Positions 1 to 9,719 of a stretch of DNA of 64,000 nucleotides are shown here, piece by piece (the stretch's first letter is position 1; the number at the start of each line of letters is the position of its first letter). The translations under genes and the position numbers were made by a program. This DNA is from Triplophysa rosa (taxonomy: Eukaryota > Chordata > Actinopteri > Cypriniformes > Nemacheilidae). The stretch is from the NCBI RefSeq assembly GCF_024868665.1, contig NC_079893.1, positions 9,470,907 to 9,534,906 on the forward strand, given 5' to 3'. The notes beneath the pieces are model-generated. The model was not told the DNA's origin, did no database searches, and saw only the letters and a program-made list of their open reading frames with translations.

Positions 1-824
1 TGCTCTCAGGGTGTGGCAACACCTCTCTGTCAGCGCTCTTACCCTCACCTCGTGCTGACCTCAAACCCTATTTCGCGAATTGCAGATTTTTCTATTTATT
101 ACAATGACTATTCTCCCCTTACATGACCTGGCCCATTTTTCCTAGAAACTTTCTAGTTGAACAAAACATTAAATTCATCTTCCACGTCTTGTTATTTAAG
201 AACACAATTTGATGAGGACAGGAAAACTGACAGATGAACATACTTAACCAAAAGTATATCTCAAATTTTTCCATGAATAATTTTAAAAACTTAGATTGCC
301 TTTAAATTGCACACCGGTAGGTTTTGGAGTTTGAATACAATCATTGTCAACATAAAGTTTCTATCGTTTCTGAGTTACGTTCCTCAGCTCAAATGAGGCC
401 TGGACTCTTCTGAACATCTATCAAAACACGTTCCTCATCTACAGCATTGACATCCATCAAACACTGAGTAATATGCAAGCTTCAATAAACCACACATAAT
501 TTTGTCTCACTTTCCTCATAGCCTCAAGTGCATGCGAAATGACTTTGTTAAATTAAGTGTCAATGCTTATTTTACCAAGCTGGATGGTTCATAAGGACAA
601 TATTAAAAGAAATGTTGAAATTACAAAAGTGAAATTGAGAACTCTCTGGCATTGGGTGTTAGTCAGTGTTCATGGAATCTGTCAATTTCTTTCCCAAACT
701 ATTAACTAGACTCGTTCTCCACATGTTAAAATCCACACTCCTGAGTCCCGACGTACATCTGTGGATTTTGGAAGGCAGGTTTACCTCGGCAATCCCTCTT
801 TTGAAGATCTGTTTACACCTTTTT
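1..824. other. AT-rich sequence without recognised feature
   Basis: No coding frame, RNA gene or terminal-repeat pair could be supported here. It is plain AT-rich sequence up to the start of the Tc1-like fragment. Confidence 0.5.
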
Positions 825-1314
825 TAAAACACTTTAAACAAAAAATTAAAAGACCATTTCAAAATTATTTTTGCACATTTACTATTTATGTGTTTATGTA
901 AAATTATCATTTTTGTTTCATTCTGTGAACTACTAACAATATTTCTACCAAATTTCAAATGGTTTCTATTTGCATTTATTTGCAGAAAATGAAAACTGGA
1001 GAAACAAGTCAAAATAATAGAAAAAATGCTCTTTATTTTTTCAGACCTCAAATAGTGCAAAGAAAACAAGTTCATATTCACGTTTAAGCAACACTACAGT
1101 AATATTTGCACATGTATTTAGGAAAAGTTTAAAAATTATGTGATAACCTCGATGCTGTCAGTTTTTCACATTGCTGTTATATGACTTTGTCACTCCTGGG
1201 GTTGTTGAAATTCAACAGACACTAGACTGAAATGACCACAAAACATCCAGAAATGCTGTTTAAATGAAATTGGAAATGGTCTCTCAATTTGTTACGTAGC
1301 CGTATATGCAAACT
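825..1314. mobile_element. Tc1-like non-autonomous element (deletion derivative)
   Basis: The 3' end (about 1280-1314) is the inverted complement of the left end near 838-865; both carry a core reading AGACCATTTC. Between them, on the minus strand, the stretch around 1160-1200 corresponds to the C-terminal coding tail of a Tc1-type transposase, and most of the transposase gene is missing. A second copy lies at 55881-57922 and joins the same two sequence blocks, so this is an amplified deletion derivative rather than two independent losses. The left end is worn and its exact start is uncertain. Confidence 0.6.
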
Positions 1315-2812
1315 TCTGATTTCTGTATTTATCACAGAAATGCATTTTAATACCAGGTATGAAGAAGGTTTGAGGGTCTTGTCCCATATGTTTATCTCAT
1401 TTTTTTAGATAAAAGAACTAAAGTTTTATGTGTGCCTCCATGCTGGTCTTGAGTATCTCTACTTTTCTCAGAAACCGCATTCTCATAATAGCGTCTTCGG
1501 TTGGCTCTCTGTCATTATCTGCAGAATGCTCAAGTTGCACACCGCTCGCTCTCTTTTTCTTTCATGTTGTCTCAAAATAGAGTTCTATTCATTGCACATA
1601 TTCACAGATATCTCCGACATTTGCATTTCAAACTGAATAACTTTACATGTTTGCTCAGCGCGTTTTATTGGTCGCTTTATTTGTTCTGCAGTGTTCTGTG
1701 CGCCGGCTGTCATAAGGGTGCATGGATTTACGAGGCTAGCTTTATTCTTGAAATGTACTGATGCAAGGAGATATATAGATATATATAGGACCAACAGAAA
1801 AGAGTATCACAGATTATGAGAGAGGTGAAATAAAACGACAAAGGAAATTTTGCATGTGCATACTGAAATGTGTGTCTGTGCTTTATAGTAATGTGTTTTT
1901 CTGTTTACAAGGTCCTGGTGCCTGAAACGCAGTCAGACTATTATGTACCATAAAATTCACTTTCATACACTAAATTAAGATAGTAAAAAACTGAAATTTG
2001 CCCACTGTCACAGCTTTAAGAGTTATATAATCAGTTATCATCAGTTTCTGGATCATTGTCTAATAACTATAATTACTAACACTAAAAAATAAGACCCTGT
2101 CCATCCAAAAAAAAGGATGCCAGCAGCATATAGGGTACTGGAGGAAGGATATATTTTTGTATGCAAAACCTGGAAGCGAGTTAGCATTTTAGCACTTCCG
2201 GTTCCATCGCCACAAAGCCAATGAGTTTTTGTGTAACACTGCGTCGGTCCCTCAGTCTGTTTTCCCCGTTTTGCCCCAGGATATCCTTGTCCCACGCTCC
2301 CTCACAAGTACCTCATCTTCGAATTTTGCACCTGCACCCCATTACCCTGACACTATATGTATTCTCACTTGCCCTTGGTTCTTGGTCTGGTATCAATGTA
2401 ATGTATGTACGTATATTTCCGTGGAAGATTTGTTACCCGTTGGATTACCCTGTTTTGTTCCGTGCACATTTTTGCTGTTCTCTGTTTGTCCCATGGATGT
2501 TTTGGATTTATTAGTTTTCACCCTAGCACGTTAGGATTACCGTTTGTTCCCGAGTTCACTTTTTATATGAAATTCATTCACCCTACTCCAGTTTCCGTGT
2601 GACATCGTCCCTGCGTCAGTGACATTGTTACATTTTGATTGGGTTTTTGGTTAAATGCCTAAAATAAGGCCTTTGGTTAACAAAACCTCTAAATAGTTTT
2701 AAGTTTTATTCTATGACATAAAATACACCCGTTATAACACGCGGGGGATTTTCAAAGCTTTATCGTGTCTTAAAAATGGCGGCTGCTAACAAGTTGCTAA
2801 AAGCGACTACAT
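1315..2812. other. Unassigned sequence
   Basis: Several short open frames on both strands overlap one another around 1430-1800 and 2050-2600. None shows protein-like composition or a known motif. I see no gene or complete repeat. The last 8 bases (2805-2812, GACTACAT) are the left target-site duplication of the next element. Confidence 0.5.
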
Positions 2813-3711
2813 CAGGGGCGTAGCCAGAACTTTTTTTTTAGAGGTGGCCTGGTAAGACCCAGTGATTTTATTAGGGTGACCAAAAAATCCTTACAAACAG
2901 AAATTCTTTAACTTCTACTGTAATTTACACCAATTCTTCATTACACATAGTTTGCTGGTCAAAAACATACACGAAGAACGTAAAGTAAACAAATTATTTG
3001 CAATGCTTTCATGTGCTAACATTATTTTAAAATAATTTGCTAGCTATCATTTGCAGTAAGTTAGCATTTTTTTATACAAAATAAACATTGCAGTACCCCA
3101 ATTTAAACTTTCGCGAAAATATAATGAATGAATGAAATCCAGTTAAACAAGACTGATTTCATTACACCGGCTGCACCGGCTGCACAAGTTACAACTTAGC
3201 CTACTGTAGTTTTGACTTAAACGGGCACTAAGTTACAGCTTACGCACTACAAAATATTTTTGAGTTGCACCATTCAACTTAGTTGAAGCATAATGTTACG
3301 TAAATATCTACGGAAGCCTCCTATCAGGAATAACTGTAGGAATAAAATAACATACTCTCTGAACTAACGGAATAAGCTCTTGTTTCACTCGACATTCTTC
3401 AATGATTTACACACATGATAATGCTGACATTTACATTCACTTTCCTTTTAAAATAGAGAAAATTATGTGATGACATTTAATTTTTGACTGCTCTAACACG
3501 AACCGTCCTAGCGCGCCTCCGTGCGTGTATCTGCCTGTGTTGTGCACGTCAAAATGAAATAATCTTTTTTTATTTAATTGGCGGTTGGCAGTTGTAAGAA
3601 CCTTCCATGGGATCGCTGCTTACCTCCGGGCCACCAGGGGGCGATCCTGTCCAGATTCTTTCTCAACAATGCTCTAATCAAGCTTGATGTGCTACACCTG
3701 GGTTTTAACCC

Positions 3712-3718
3712 TATTTAA
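3712..3718 (+). promoter_or_regulatory. TATA-like box of the Gypsy LTR
   Basis: TATTTAA lies about 29-30 bases upstream of 3741-3742. That is exactly where the LTR sequence becomes complementary to the primer-binding site. The spacing agrees with Pol II initiation there, defining the start of the R region. Confidence 0.6.
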
Positions 3719-3946
3719 AGGGACTCATGTTATGACTCATTGTTCAGTCTTGAGCCTATGCTACCTGTTGTTGTGGATGGTAACATTGTAGCAATCTATT
3801 GGTTTTTTGGATTCTAAGTTTACCTTGTTGGAATACTGCTTTTGTTTTTGTTACTTCTTTTTCGAGTAAACACTACCTGTTGCTGGAAAACTCTTGACTC
3901 CTAGTTTTGACTATCTCTGCTCTTGGATTTGTTAAAGCCTACTACC

Positions 3947-4001
3947 TAGCTCAGTTGGTTAAACTGGTGGCAATACAAGCGGGAGAACCGGGTTCGATTC
4001 C
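3947..4001 (+). promoter_or_regulatory. tRNA-like Pol III A box and B box in the LTR 3' end
   Basis: TAGCTCAGTTGG (3947-3958) fits the tRNA A-box consensus and GGTTCGATTCC (3991-4001) fits the B-box consensus. Their 44-base start-to-start spacing is typical of tRNA genes. The acceptor, D and anticodon stems do not pair, so this is not a functional tRNA. The same boxes recur in the 3' LTR (near 8867-8922). Whether they drive Pol III transcription is not known. Confidence 0.6.
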
Positions 4002-4024
4002 TACCTGGAGCGGACTCGTTACAG

Positions 4025-4035
4025 CAAGACTGAAC
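4025..4035 (+). other. Self-priming type primer-binding site
   Basis: CAAGACTGAAC starts one base after the 5' LTR. It is the exact reverse complement of GTTCAGTCTTG at 3742-3752, at the predicted 5' end of the element's RNA. Tf1/sushi retrotransposons prime minus-strand synthesis by folding their own RNA 5' end onto this site instead of using a tRNA. No TGG start, as expected for tRNA priming, is present. Confidence 0.8.
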
Positions 4036-4043
4036 CAAGAAAA

Positions 4044-5015
4044 ATGAATCCAGCGGAGGAAGCTGCACCACCCTCTAACGTTGATCGTATTTTGTCTGCC
4101 CTTGCAGGACAAGCAGCAGCCATTCAGCGACATGACCAGGTACTCACCGAGATTCTTCAACAATTGAGCCTTCAGACGGCAGCGCCTGCAACCCCAGACC
4201 CTCAACAATTGTCCAGGAATCCTTCTCAAGTGGTGATAGCATCCCTGGCAGAGCCGAAACTTCCAGCACCAGAACGGTTTGATGGTAGCCCGGAGAAATG
4301 TCATGGCTTTATCACCCAGTGTACCCTGGTGTTTCAACTGCAACCTGGTAGCTTTCCCACGGAGAACAGCAAAGTGGCCTATATGATCACTCTTCTTACC
4401 GGCAGAGCATTAACCTGGGCTTCGGCACTGTGGGAGCAGAGATCCACACTCACCGCAGACAGTGGCCGTTTTATAGATGAGATGAAGAAGGTGTTTCATC
4501 ACCCGGCCAGCGTGGGAGATGTGGAGTATCGCCTGCTGCAGCTTTCTCAGGGCACTCGGACTGTGGCGGAGTTCGCCATAGAATTTCGCACCCTGGCTGC
4601 AGAGAGTGGGTGGGATCAACGAGCACTTAGGGCTACATTCTACCAAGCCTTGTGCCCCGAACTCAAGGATGAGTTGGCTTTCAGAGATCCTGCACCCGAT
4701 CTGGAGGCTCTTATCGAGATGGCTATCCGAGTAGACTTTCGTCTCAGAGAACGGCTACAGGAACGAGATCGAGGGGCGAGTGTGTATTTCCCCCAGGAGC
4801 CCCTCAGAACTGATGAACGATTCTTGAGAACCAGGAATCTGGAGGAACCAATGCAACTTGGTAGGTCCAGACTCGACCGGGCAGAGAGGGATCGACGGAT
4901 GAGGGAACGCCGCTGCCTATACTGTGGTAATTCTGGCCATTTTCGATCCAACTGCCCCGATTTGTTGGGAAAAGCCAGCTCTCGTCCAGGAAAAGGGGAA
5001 CTGGGTCGAGAGTAG
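4044..5015 (+). CDS. gag: Gag polyprotein of the Gypsy element
   Basis: A 323-residue frame starts 20 bases after the LTR end, just past the primer-binding site. It encodes the structural protein that packages element RNA into cytoplasmic particles. The N-terminal third has a glutamine-rich segment (about residues 22-50) that could form a helix. The middle has the capsid-like region typical of this group (roughly 70-240, with the [11 protein letters not shown] and [12 protein letters not shown] stretches). Next comes a very arginine-rich stretch, then one CCHC zinc knuckle, C-X2-C-X4-H-X4-C, at residues 291-304. The frame has no stops or shifts. Pol lies in the -1 frame and overlaps the end of gag from 4931. 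The start is the only ATG close to the LTR. Confidence 0.93.
   Translation: MNPAEEAAPPSNVDRILSALAGQAAAIQRHDQVLTEILQQLSLQTAAPATPDPQQLSRNPSQVVIASLAEPKLPAPERFDGSPEKCHGFITQCTLVFQLQPGSFPTENSKVAYMITLLTGRALTWASALWEQRSTLTADSGRFIDEMKKVFHHPASVGDVEYRLLQLSQGTRTVAEFAIEFRTLAAESGWDQRALRATFYQALCPELKDELAFRDPAPDLEALIEMAIRVDFRLRERLQERDRGASVYFPQEPLRTDERFLRTRNLEEPMQLGRSRLDRAERDRRMRERRCLYCGNSGHFRSNCPDLLGKASSRPGKGELGRE
4967..4973 (+). promoter_or_regulatory. Candidate -1 frameshift site (slippery heptamer)
   Basis: GGGAAAA sits in the correct phase (G GGA AAA in the gag frame) inside the gag/pol overlap (4931-5015), 40 bases before the gag stop. A -1 slip leads directly into the pol frame. Downstream, AAGGGGA (4993-4999) can pair with TCCCCTT (5024-5030). 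The 19-base spacer is longer than usual, so the structure is the weaker part of the case. Confidence 0.6.
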
Positions 5016-5089
5016 ATCTCCTCTCCCCTTCTGTAACCCTTGGAATTATTATTCGAGCTACGATTTCACATAACAATCAGCGTCACCAG

Positions 5090-8000
5090 ATGGGGGCATT
5101 CATCGACTCTGGAGCAGCTGGAAACTTCTTGGATCTGGAGGTAGCCAAGGAGCTGGGCATCCCAATTGTTCCTCTTCAAAGACCCCTTAACATCACAGCT
5201 TTGGATGGCAGACCTCTGGGCTCAGGACAGGTCAGTCATTGCACTTCACTTCTTCATTTCGAGGTTGGGGACCATAAAGAGTGTATACAATTTTTCCTCA
5301 CCCAATCACCAGAGCTTCCTCTAGTTCTTGGTTATCCCTGGCTAACCTGTCATAATCCACAGATCAACTGGGCCGAGGGTTGTATCAAGAGCTGGGGAAC
5401 TAACTGTTGTACCTCTGCCTTCTCCCTTTGTCATTCTCCGGAGATCCGAGGAACCATCCCAGAACCCTCTAACCTCCCCAGAGGCCCTGCAACAGCCAGA
5501 CAAGACATGCCTAGCACGCGGGGACTATCGGTTTCTCATTTCAAACCCGTCTCCTCAAGACTCCCAACCCTTCATCCCGAGTCGTCCCGAACCTCCGAAC
5601 CCACGGAGACACACAAGCTTTCCAGTTCAGAGACCCAGGCTAAGGTACCTTCCCCGCCCCTTTCCGAGTTATCCCGAGTTCCTCCGGAGTATGAGGATCT
5701 CAGAGAAGTTTTTAGCAAGTCTCGGGCCACCTCCCTGCCTCAGCATAGGCCATACGATTGTGGGATAGACCTGATTCCAGGAGCAGTTCCACCGCGGGGC
5801 AGACTTTACTCCCTTTCAGCCCCAGAAAGAATAGCCATGGAGAAGTACGTTAAGGACGCCCTGGAGAGTGGTTTTATCCGTCCTTCGATCTCACCTGCGG
5901 GAGCGGGGTTTTTTTTCGTCGAGAAGAAGGATGGAGACCTCAGGCCATGCATCGACTATAGGGGTCTCAACCACATAACCATTAAAAATCGCTACCCTCT
6001 GCCCCTGATGACGTCGGCCTTTGAGATCCTACAGGGTGCTACCATCTTCACCAAGTTGGATCTCCGAAATGCTTACCATCTGGTCAGGATCCGAAGGGGT
6101 GATGAATGGAAGACTGCATTCAACACCCCGACAGGCCACTACGAATACAGGGTAATGCCGTTTGGTCTGGCTAACGCCCCCGCAGTGTTTCAGGCCCTAA
6201 TTAACGATGTTCTCAGAGAAATGCTAGACAAGTTCGTTTTCGTCTACCTTGATGACATCCTGATTTTTTCAGCCAGTTACCAAGACCACATCCAACATGT
6301 CCGCCAAGTCTTGTCCCAGTTACTTAAGCACAGCCTCTTCGTGAAACTGGAGAAGAGTGAGTTTCATGTGCCCTCAGTCTCTTTTCTTGGCTTTATTGTC
6401 TCGAGGGGTAGTCTCCAGATGGATCCCGGCAAGATACGTGCGGTGCAAGAATGGCCTCAGCCCAGCTCTTTGAAACAGGTTCAACGATTTCTTGGGTTTG
6501 CTAACTTCTATAGACGGTTTATCAGGAACTTCAGCTCTGTGGCAGAACCTCTTACCGCGTTGACCAAGAAATCAGCTCAGCCGTTCATGTGGACAGAGAA
6601 AGCAAACCAAGCATTTTCCAAACTCAAACATCTATTCACCTCAGACCCCATCCTAACACTCCCGGACCCAGAGTTACCCTTCGTAGTGGAGGTGGACGCC
6701 TCAGATGTGGGGATAGGGGCTGTGTTATCTCAAAGGCCTAGAAGGGACAACAAGTTTCACCCTTGTGCTTATCTGTCTCGTCGACTAACTGCAGCAGAGA
6801 GAAATTATGACATCGGAAATCGGGAGTTGTTGGCGGTAAAGGTAGCCCTAGAGGAGTGGAGACATTGGTTGGAGGGAGCTAAGCATACTTTCCTCATTTG
6901 GACGGATCATAGAAATCTTACCTACATTCGAGACGCCAAGAGGCTCAATTCCCGCCAAGCACGTTGGGCCCTGTTTTTTAATCGGTTTGATTTTGTCCTC
7001 TCATACAGACCGGGGTCCAAAAATGCTAAACCTGACGCACTTTCACGGCAATTTGACGCACCAGAGGAAAACCCGAGACCAGAGCCCATCCTGCCATCCT
7101 CCCTAATGGTGACGGTTGTCCAGTGGGGCATTGAGACTGCGGTTAAGAAGGCCCAACAACAACAGCCAGACCCAGGTAATGGTCCACCTGGACGCCTCTT
7201 TGTACCTAACAGAGTTCGTTCAGATGTGTTGCAGTGGGCACATGATTCCCTTCCCTCTGGTCACCCTGGGGCCGCGAGGACGTGCAGACTCATCCGAAGG
7301 AGGTTTTGGTGGCCAAAATTGCAAGAGGATGTCCGGGACTTTGTTGCTGCTTGTACAGTATGTGCCCAGAACAAGGAATCCAGAGCCCACCCTCAAGGAC
7401 TACTGCATCCCCTGCCCATCCCTAAGCGGCCATGGTCACATATTTCACTCGACTTCGTCACAGGCTTACCGAAATCCCAAGGTAATACAGTCATTCTTGT
7501 AGTGGTGGACAGGTTTTCTAAAGCATGCCATCTCTTGCCTCTACCCAAACTTCCCACAGCAGGCCAGACTGCAGACCTTCTCATGCGGCATGTGTTCAGG
7601 ATTCATGGTTTCCCCGAGGATATGGTTTCAGACAGAGGCTCCCAGTTTACTTCCCGGTTCTGGAAGGCTTTCGGTAGTCTCATCGGATCCAACATCAGCC
7701 TATCGTCTGGATACCATCCCCAATCCAATGGGCAGACGGAGAGAGTAAACCAGGAGATAGAGAAAACACTCAGATGTTTGGCAGCAGACAACCAAACCAC
7801 CTGGAGCTCCCGTTTAATATGGGCTGAGGTTGCACATAACACTCTTCACCACTCATCCCTAAACATGTCCCCTTTCGAGTGTCAGTTTGGGTTTCCCCCT
7901 CTTTTGTTCCCCGGACATGAGTCAGAAGTCTGTGTTCCTGCGGCAGCTCAACTGGTTCGCCGTTGTCAAAGGACCTGGCAGAGAGCTAGAGCAGCACTGC

Positions 8001-8509
8001 AAAGAGCCAGGCAACAACAGCAGAAGCAAGCGAACCGGCGCAGAAGGGTAGGACCAAGACTTCGCCCTGGTCAGAAGGTGTGGCTCTCAACTAGGGATCT
8101 CCCTATGCGAGTGGAATCTCGCAAACTGGCTCCACGTTTCATCGGTCCTTTCAAGATCCTGAGAAGGATAAACCCAGTGTCTTACCGGCTACTTCTCCCC
8201 AGATCCATGAGGATTCATCCTACTTTTCATATCTCCCGACTAAAACCAGTTGTTTGTTCTTCCCTCTCTTCAGCTCACAAACCGGCACCAGCTGCACGCA
8301 TCATCAATGGGCAACCCGCGTACACTGTTCGTAGACTGGTGGACTCCCGTCAGGTCCGTGGTAAAGTACAGTATCTGGTCGACTGGGAGGGGTACGGCCC
8401 AGAAGAACGCTCTTGGGTGCCGACTCGAGAAATTCTAGACCCAACACTCATCTCGGAGTTCCATCGCGCTCAGAGACTCCATCAAAGGAACGTCAGGAGC
8501 CGTTCTTAG
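5090..8509 (+). CDS. pol: Pol polyprotein: protease, RT, RNase H, integrase, chromodomain
   Basis: The frame is 1139 residues from the first ATG, but it is open from 4931, so the protein is probably made as a Gag-Pol frameshift product. In order: aspartic protease with D6-S-G; reverse transcriptase with catalytic Y386-L-D-D; RNase H with D536 (VEVDASDVG); integrase zinc region H718, H725, C755, C758; and integrase catalytic triad D788, D848, E884 (spacings 59 and 35). A GPF module follows near 1019, then a C-terminal chromodomain from about 1078 that likely directs integration to marked chromatin. All catalytic residues are present and there is no internal stop, so this copy could be coding-competent. 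Confidence 0.96.
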   Translation: MGAFIDSGAAGNFLDLEVAKELGIPIVPLQRPLNITALDGRPLGSGQVSHCTSLLHFEVGDHKECIQFFLTQSPELPLVLGYPWLTCHNPQINWAEGCIKSWGTNCCTSAFSLCHSPEIRGTIPEPSNLPRGPATARQDMPSTRGLSVSHFKPVSSRLPTLHPESSRTSEPTETHKLSSSETQAKVPSPPLSELSRVPPEYEDLREVFSKSRATSLPQHRPYDCGIDLIPGAVPPRGRLYSLSAPERIAMEKYVKDALESGFIRPSISPAGAGFFFVEKKDGDLRPCIDYRGLNHITIKNRYPLPLMTSAFEILQGATIFTKLDLRNAYHLVRIRRGDEWKTAFNTPTGHYEYRVMPFGLANAPAVFQALINDVLREMLDKFVFVYLDDILIFSASYQDHIQHVRQVLSQLLKHSLFVKLEKSEFHVPSVSFLGFIVSRGSLQMDPGKIRAVQEWPQPSSLKQVQRFLGFANFYRRFIRNFSSVAEPLTALTKKSAQPFMWTEKANQAFSKLKHLFTSDPILTLPDPELPFVVEVDASDVGIGAVLSQRPRRDNKFHPCAYLSRRLTAAERNYDIGNRELLAVKVALEEWRHWLEGAKHTFLIWTDHRNLTYIRDAKRLNSRQARWALFFNRFDFVLSYRPGSKNAKPDALSRQFDAPEENPRPEPILPSSLMVTVVQWGIETAVKKAQQQQPDPGNGPPGRLFVPNRVRSDVLQWAHDSLPSGHPGAARTCRLIRRRFWWPKLQEDVRDFVAACTVCAQNKESRAHPQGLLHPLPIPKRPWSHISLDFVTGLPKSQGNTVILVVVDRFSKACHLLPLPKLPTAGQTADLLMRHVFRIHGFPEDMVSDRGSQFTSRFWKAFGSLIGSNISLSSGYHPQSNGQTERVNQEIEKTLRCLAADNQTTWSSRLIWAEVAHNTLHHSSLNMSPFECQFGFPPLLFPGHESEVCVPAAAQLVRRCQRTWQRARAALQRARQQQQKQANRRRRVGPRLRPGQKVWLSTRDLPMRVESRKLAPRFIGPFKILRRINPVSYRLLLPRSMRIHPTFHISRLKPVVCSSLSSAHKPAPAARIINGQPAYTVRRLVDSRQVRGKVQYLVDWEGYGPEERSWVPTREILDPTLISEFHRAQRLHQRNVRSRS

Positions 8510-8521
8510 AGGAGGGGCTCC
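8508..8521 (+). other. Polypurine tract before the 3' LTR
   Basis: AGAGGAGGGG followed by CTCC lies directly upstream of the 3' LTR, where plus-strand DNA synthesis primes in LTR elements. It begins one base before the last base of the pol stop codon, so the pol stop and the tract overlap slightly. Confidence 0.75.
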
Positions 8522-8942
8522 TGTAAGAACCTTCCATGGGATCGCTGCTTACCTCCGGGCCACCAGGGGGCGATCCTGTCCAGATTCTTTCTCAACAATG
8601 CTCTAATCAAGCTTGATGTGCTACACCTGGGTTTTAACCCTATTTAAAGGGACTCATGTTATGACTCATTGTTCAGTCTTGAGCCTATGCTACCTGTTGT
8701 TGTGGAAGGTAACATTGTAGCAATCTATTGGTTTTTTGGATTCTAAGTTTACCTTGTTGGAATACTGCTTTTGTTTTTGTTACTTCTATTTCGAGTAAAC
8801 ACTACCTGTTGCTGGAAAACTAGTTTTAACTATCTCTGCTCTTGGATTTGTTAAAGCCTACTACCTAGCTCAGTTGGTTAAACTGGTGGCAATACAAGCG
8901 GGAGAACCGGGTTCGATTCCTACCTGGAGCGGACTCGTTACA
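8522..8942 (+). repeat. 3' LTR of the Gypsy element
   Basis: 421 bp. It is identical to the 5' LTR except for three substitutions and a 10-bp deletion near 8820. It repeats the TATA-like box, the GTTCAGTCTTG segment (8671-8681) and the A/B-box-like sequences. Confidence 0.95.
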
Positions 8943-9719
8943 GCAGTAAAATGAAATCACCCATATTGCATGTCATTTATTATTGCATTAAGTAGGCTGT
9001 ATTGTTTTAAACAGCATTTGTTTATTAATCTACTTTTAAATGTTATTCATGAAAGGTAGTCTATATACCGTTTTTACCGTTATTATGTGAGGTAAAATAA
9101 GTTTAAATCCAGAATGTTTTGAAATTCACAACATTTCAACAAAACTTTTTCTCAAGATTTTACAGGCTGCTATTGGACTGTTGAAGGTAAACGTCATATT
9201 ATGCGACTACGCATTACTTTACGGAGAGCTTACGAACTAGCTATGTTCTGCCTTAAGACCAAATGCTGCAACCGAATAACATACAGATTTAGTTACAAAC
9301 TAGCTAGTAGTAGTTACTAAGCCTCTAGTGTGGATTTCACGTTCACGTTTAAGAAAGAACTTACGAATGGCTGGTGCAACCCTACCCTGAGCCTTCTGCT
9401 CGCGATGAACTTCCATGGTGCACAGACAGCACACTGTCACGAAGCGAAGAGGTTAGCAGCTGTTCAGCTAATAGCGCTCAGACTGTTTGTGTCAGTTCGT
9501 AAGCGTATGACATCATATTAACGCGAGAGTGATATTCTCACGTTACTTTCAGTGCATACGCTAAATGATCTGCGCAGCACTTCGTAAACTCCGACACGCA
9601 TCTTAAAACTGCTTCGCACAACAGAGGTGGCCAGATAAGTGGCCATCCATCATTCAGGGGTAGCCGTGGCCACCCGTGGCCACCCATGGCCACCATGTAG
9701 CTACACCCCTGGACTACAT

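Larger units (their letters stand above)
3593..4023 (+). repeat. 5' LTR of the Gypsy element
   Basis: 431 bp, TG...CA. It contains a TATA-like box, a predicted RNA start near 3741, and Pol III-like boxes near its 3' end. It carries a 10-bp segment (after about 3892) that is absent from the 3' LTR. Confidence 0.95.
3593..8942 (+). mobile_element. Ty3/Gypsy chromovirus LTR retrotransposon (Tf1/sushi type), near intact
   Basis: Two LTRs (3593-4023, 8522-8942) start TGTAAG and end TTACA. They flank gag, pol and a polypurine tract. The 5-bp duplication GCAGT is present on both sides (3588-3592 and 8943-8947). The LTRs differ by 3 substitutions and one 10-bp deletion, so the insertion is young. 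Pol ends in a chromodomain and the primer-binding site is complementary to the predicted 5' end of the element's own RNA; both features place it in the Tf1/sushi group. Both coding frames are open. It sits inside the older hAT element. Confidence 0.96.
2813..9711. mobile_element. hAT-type non-autonomous transposon, split by a Gypsy element
   Basis: The left end reads CAGGGGCGTAGCCAGA; the right end, reversed, reads CAGGGGTGTAGCTA. The 8-bp duplication GACTACAT is perfect on both sides (2805-2812 and 9712-9719), which is the hAT signature. Without the nested Gypsy element (3593-8942) and its 5-bp duplication, the element is about 1.5 kb. It has no transposase frame, so it was mobilised in trans. 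GTGGCCA-rich repeats sit just inside the right end (about 9625-9700). Confidence 0.88.

Noticed and set aside
824..1081. 85-residue minus-strand open frame
   Set aside because: Lies inside the Tc1-like derivative. Low-complexity translation with no transposase motif.
3940..4010. Possible real tRNA gene in the LTR
   Set aside because: A and B boxes fit, but acceptor, D, anticodon and T stems do not pair. It is also duplicated in the 3' LTR, so it is part of the element.
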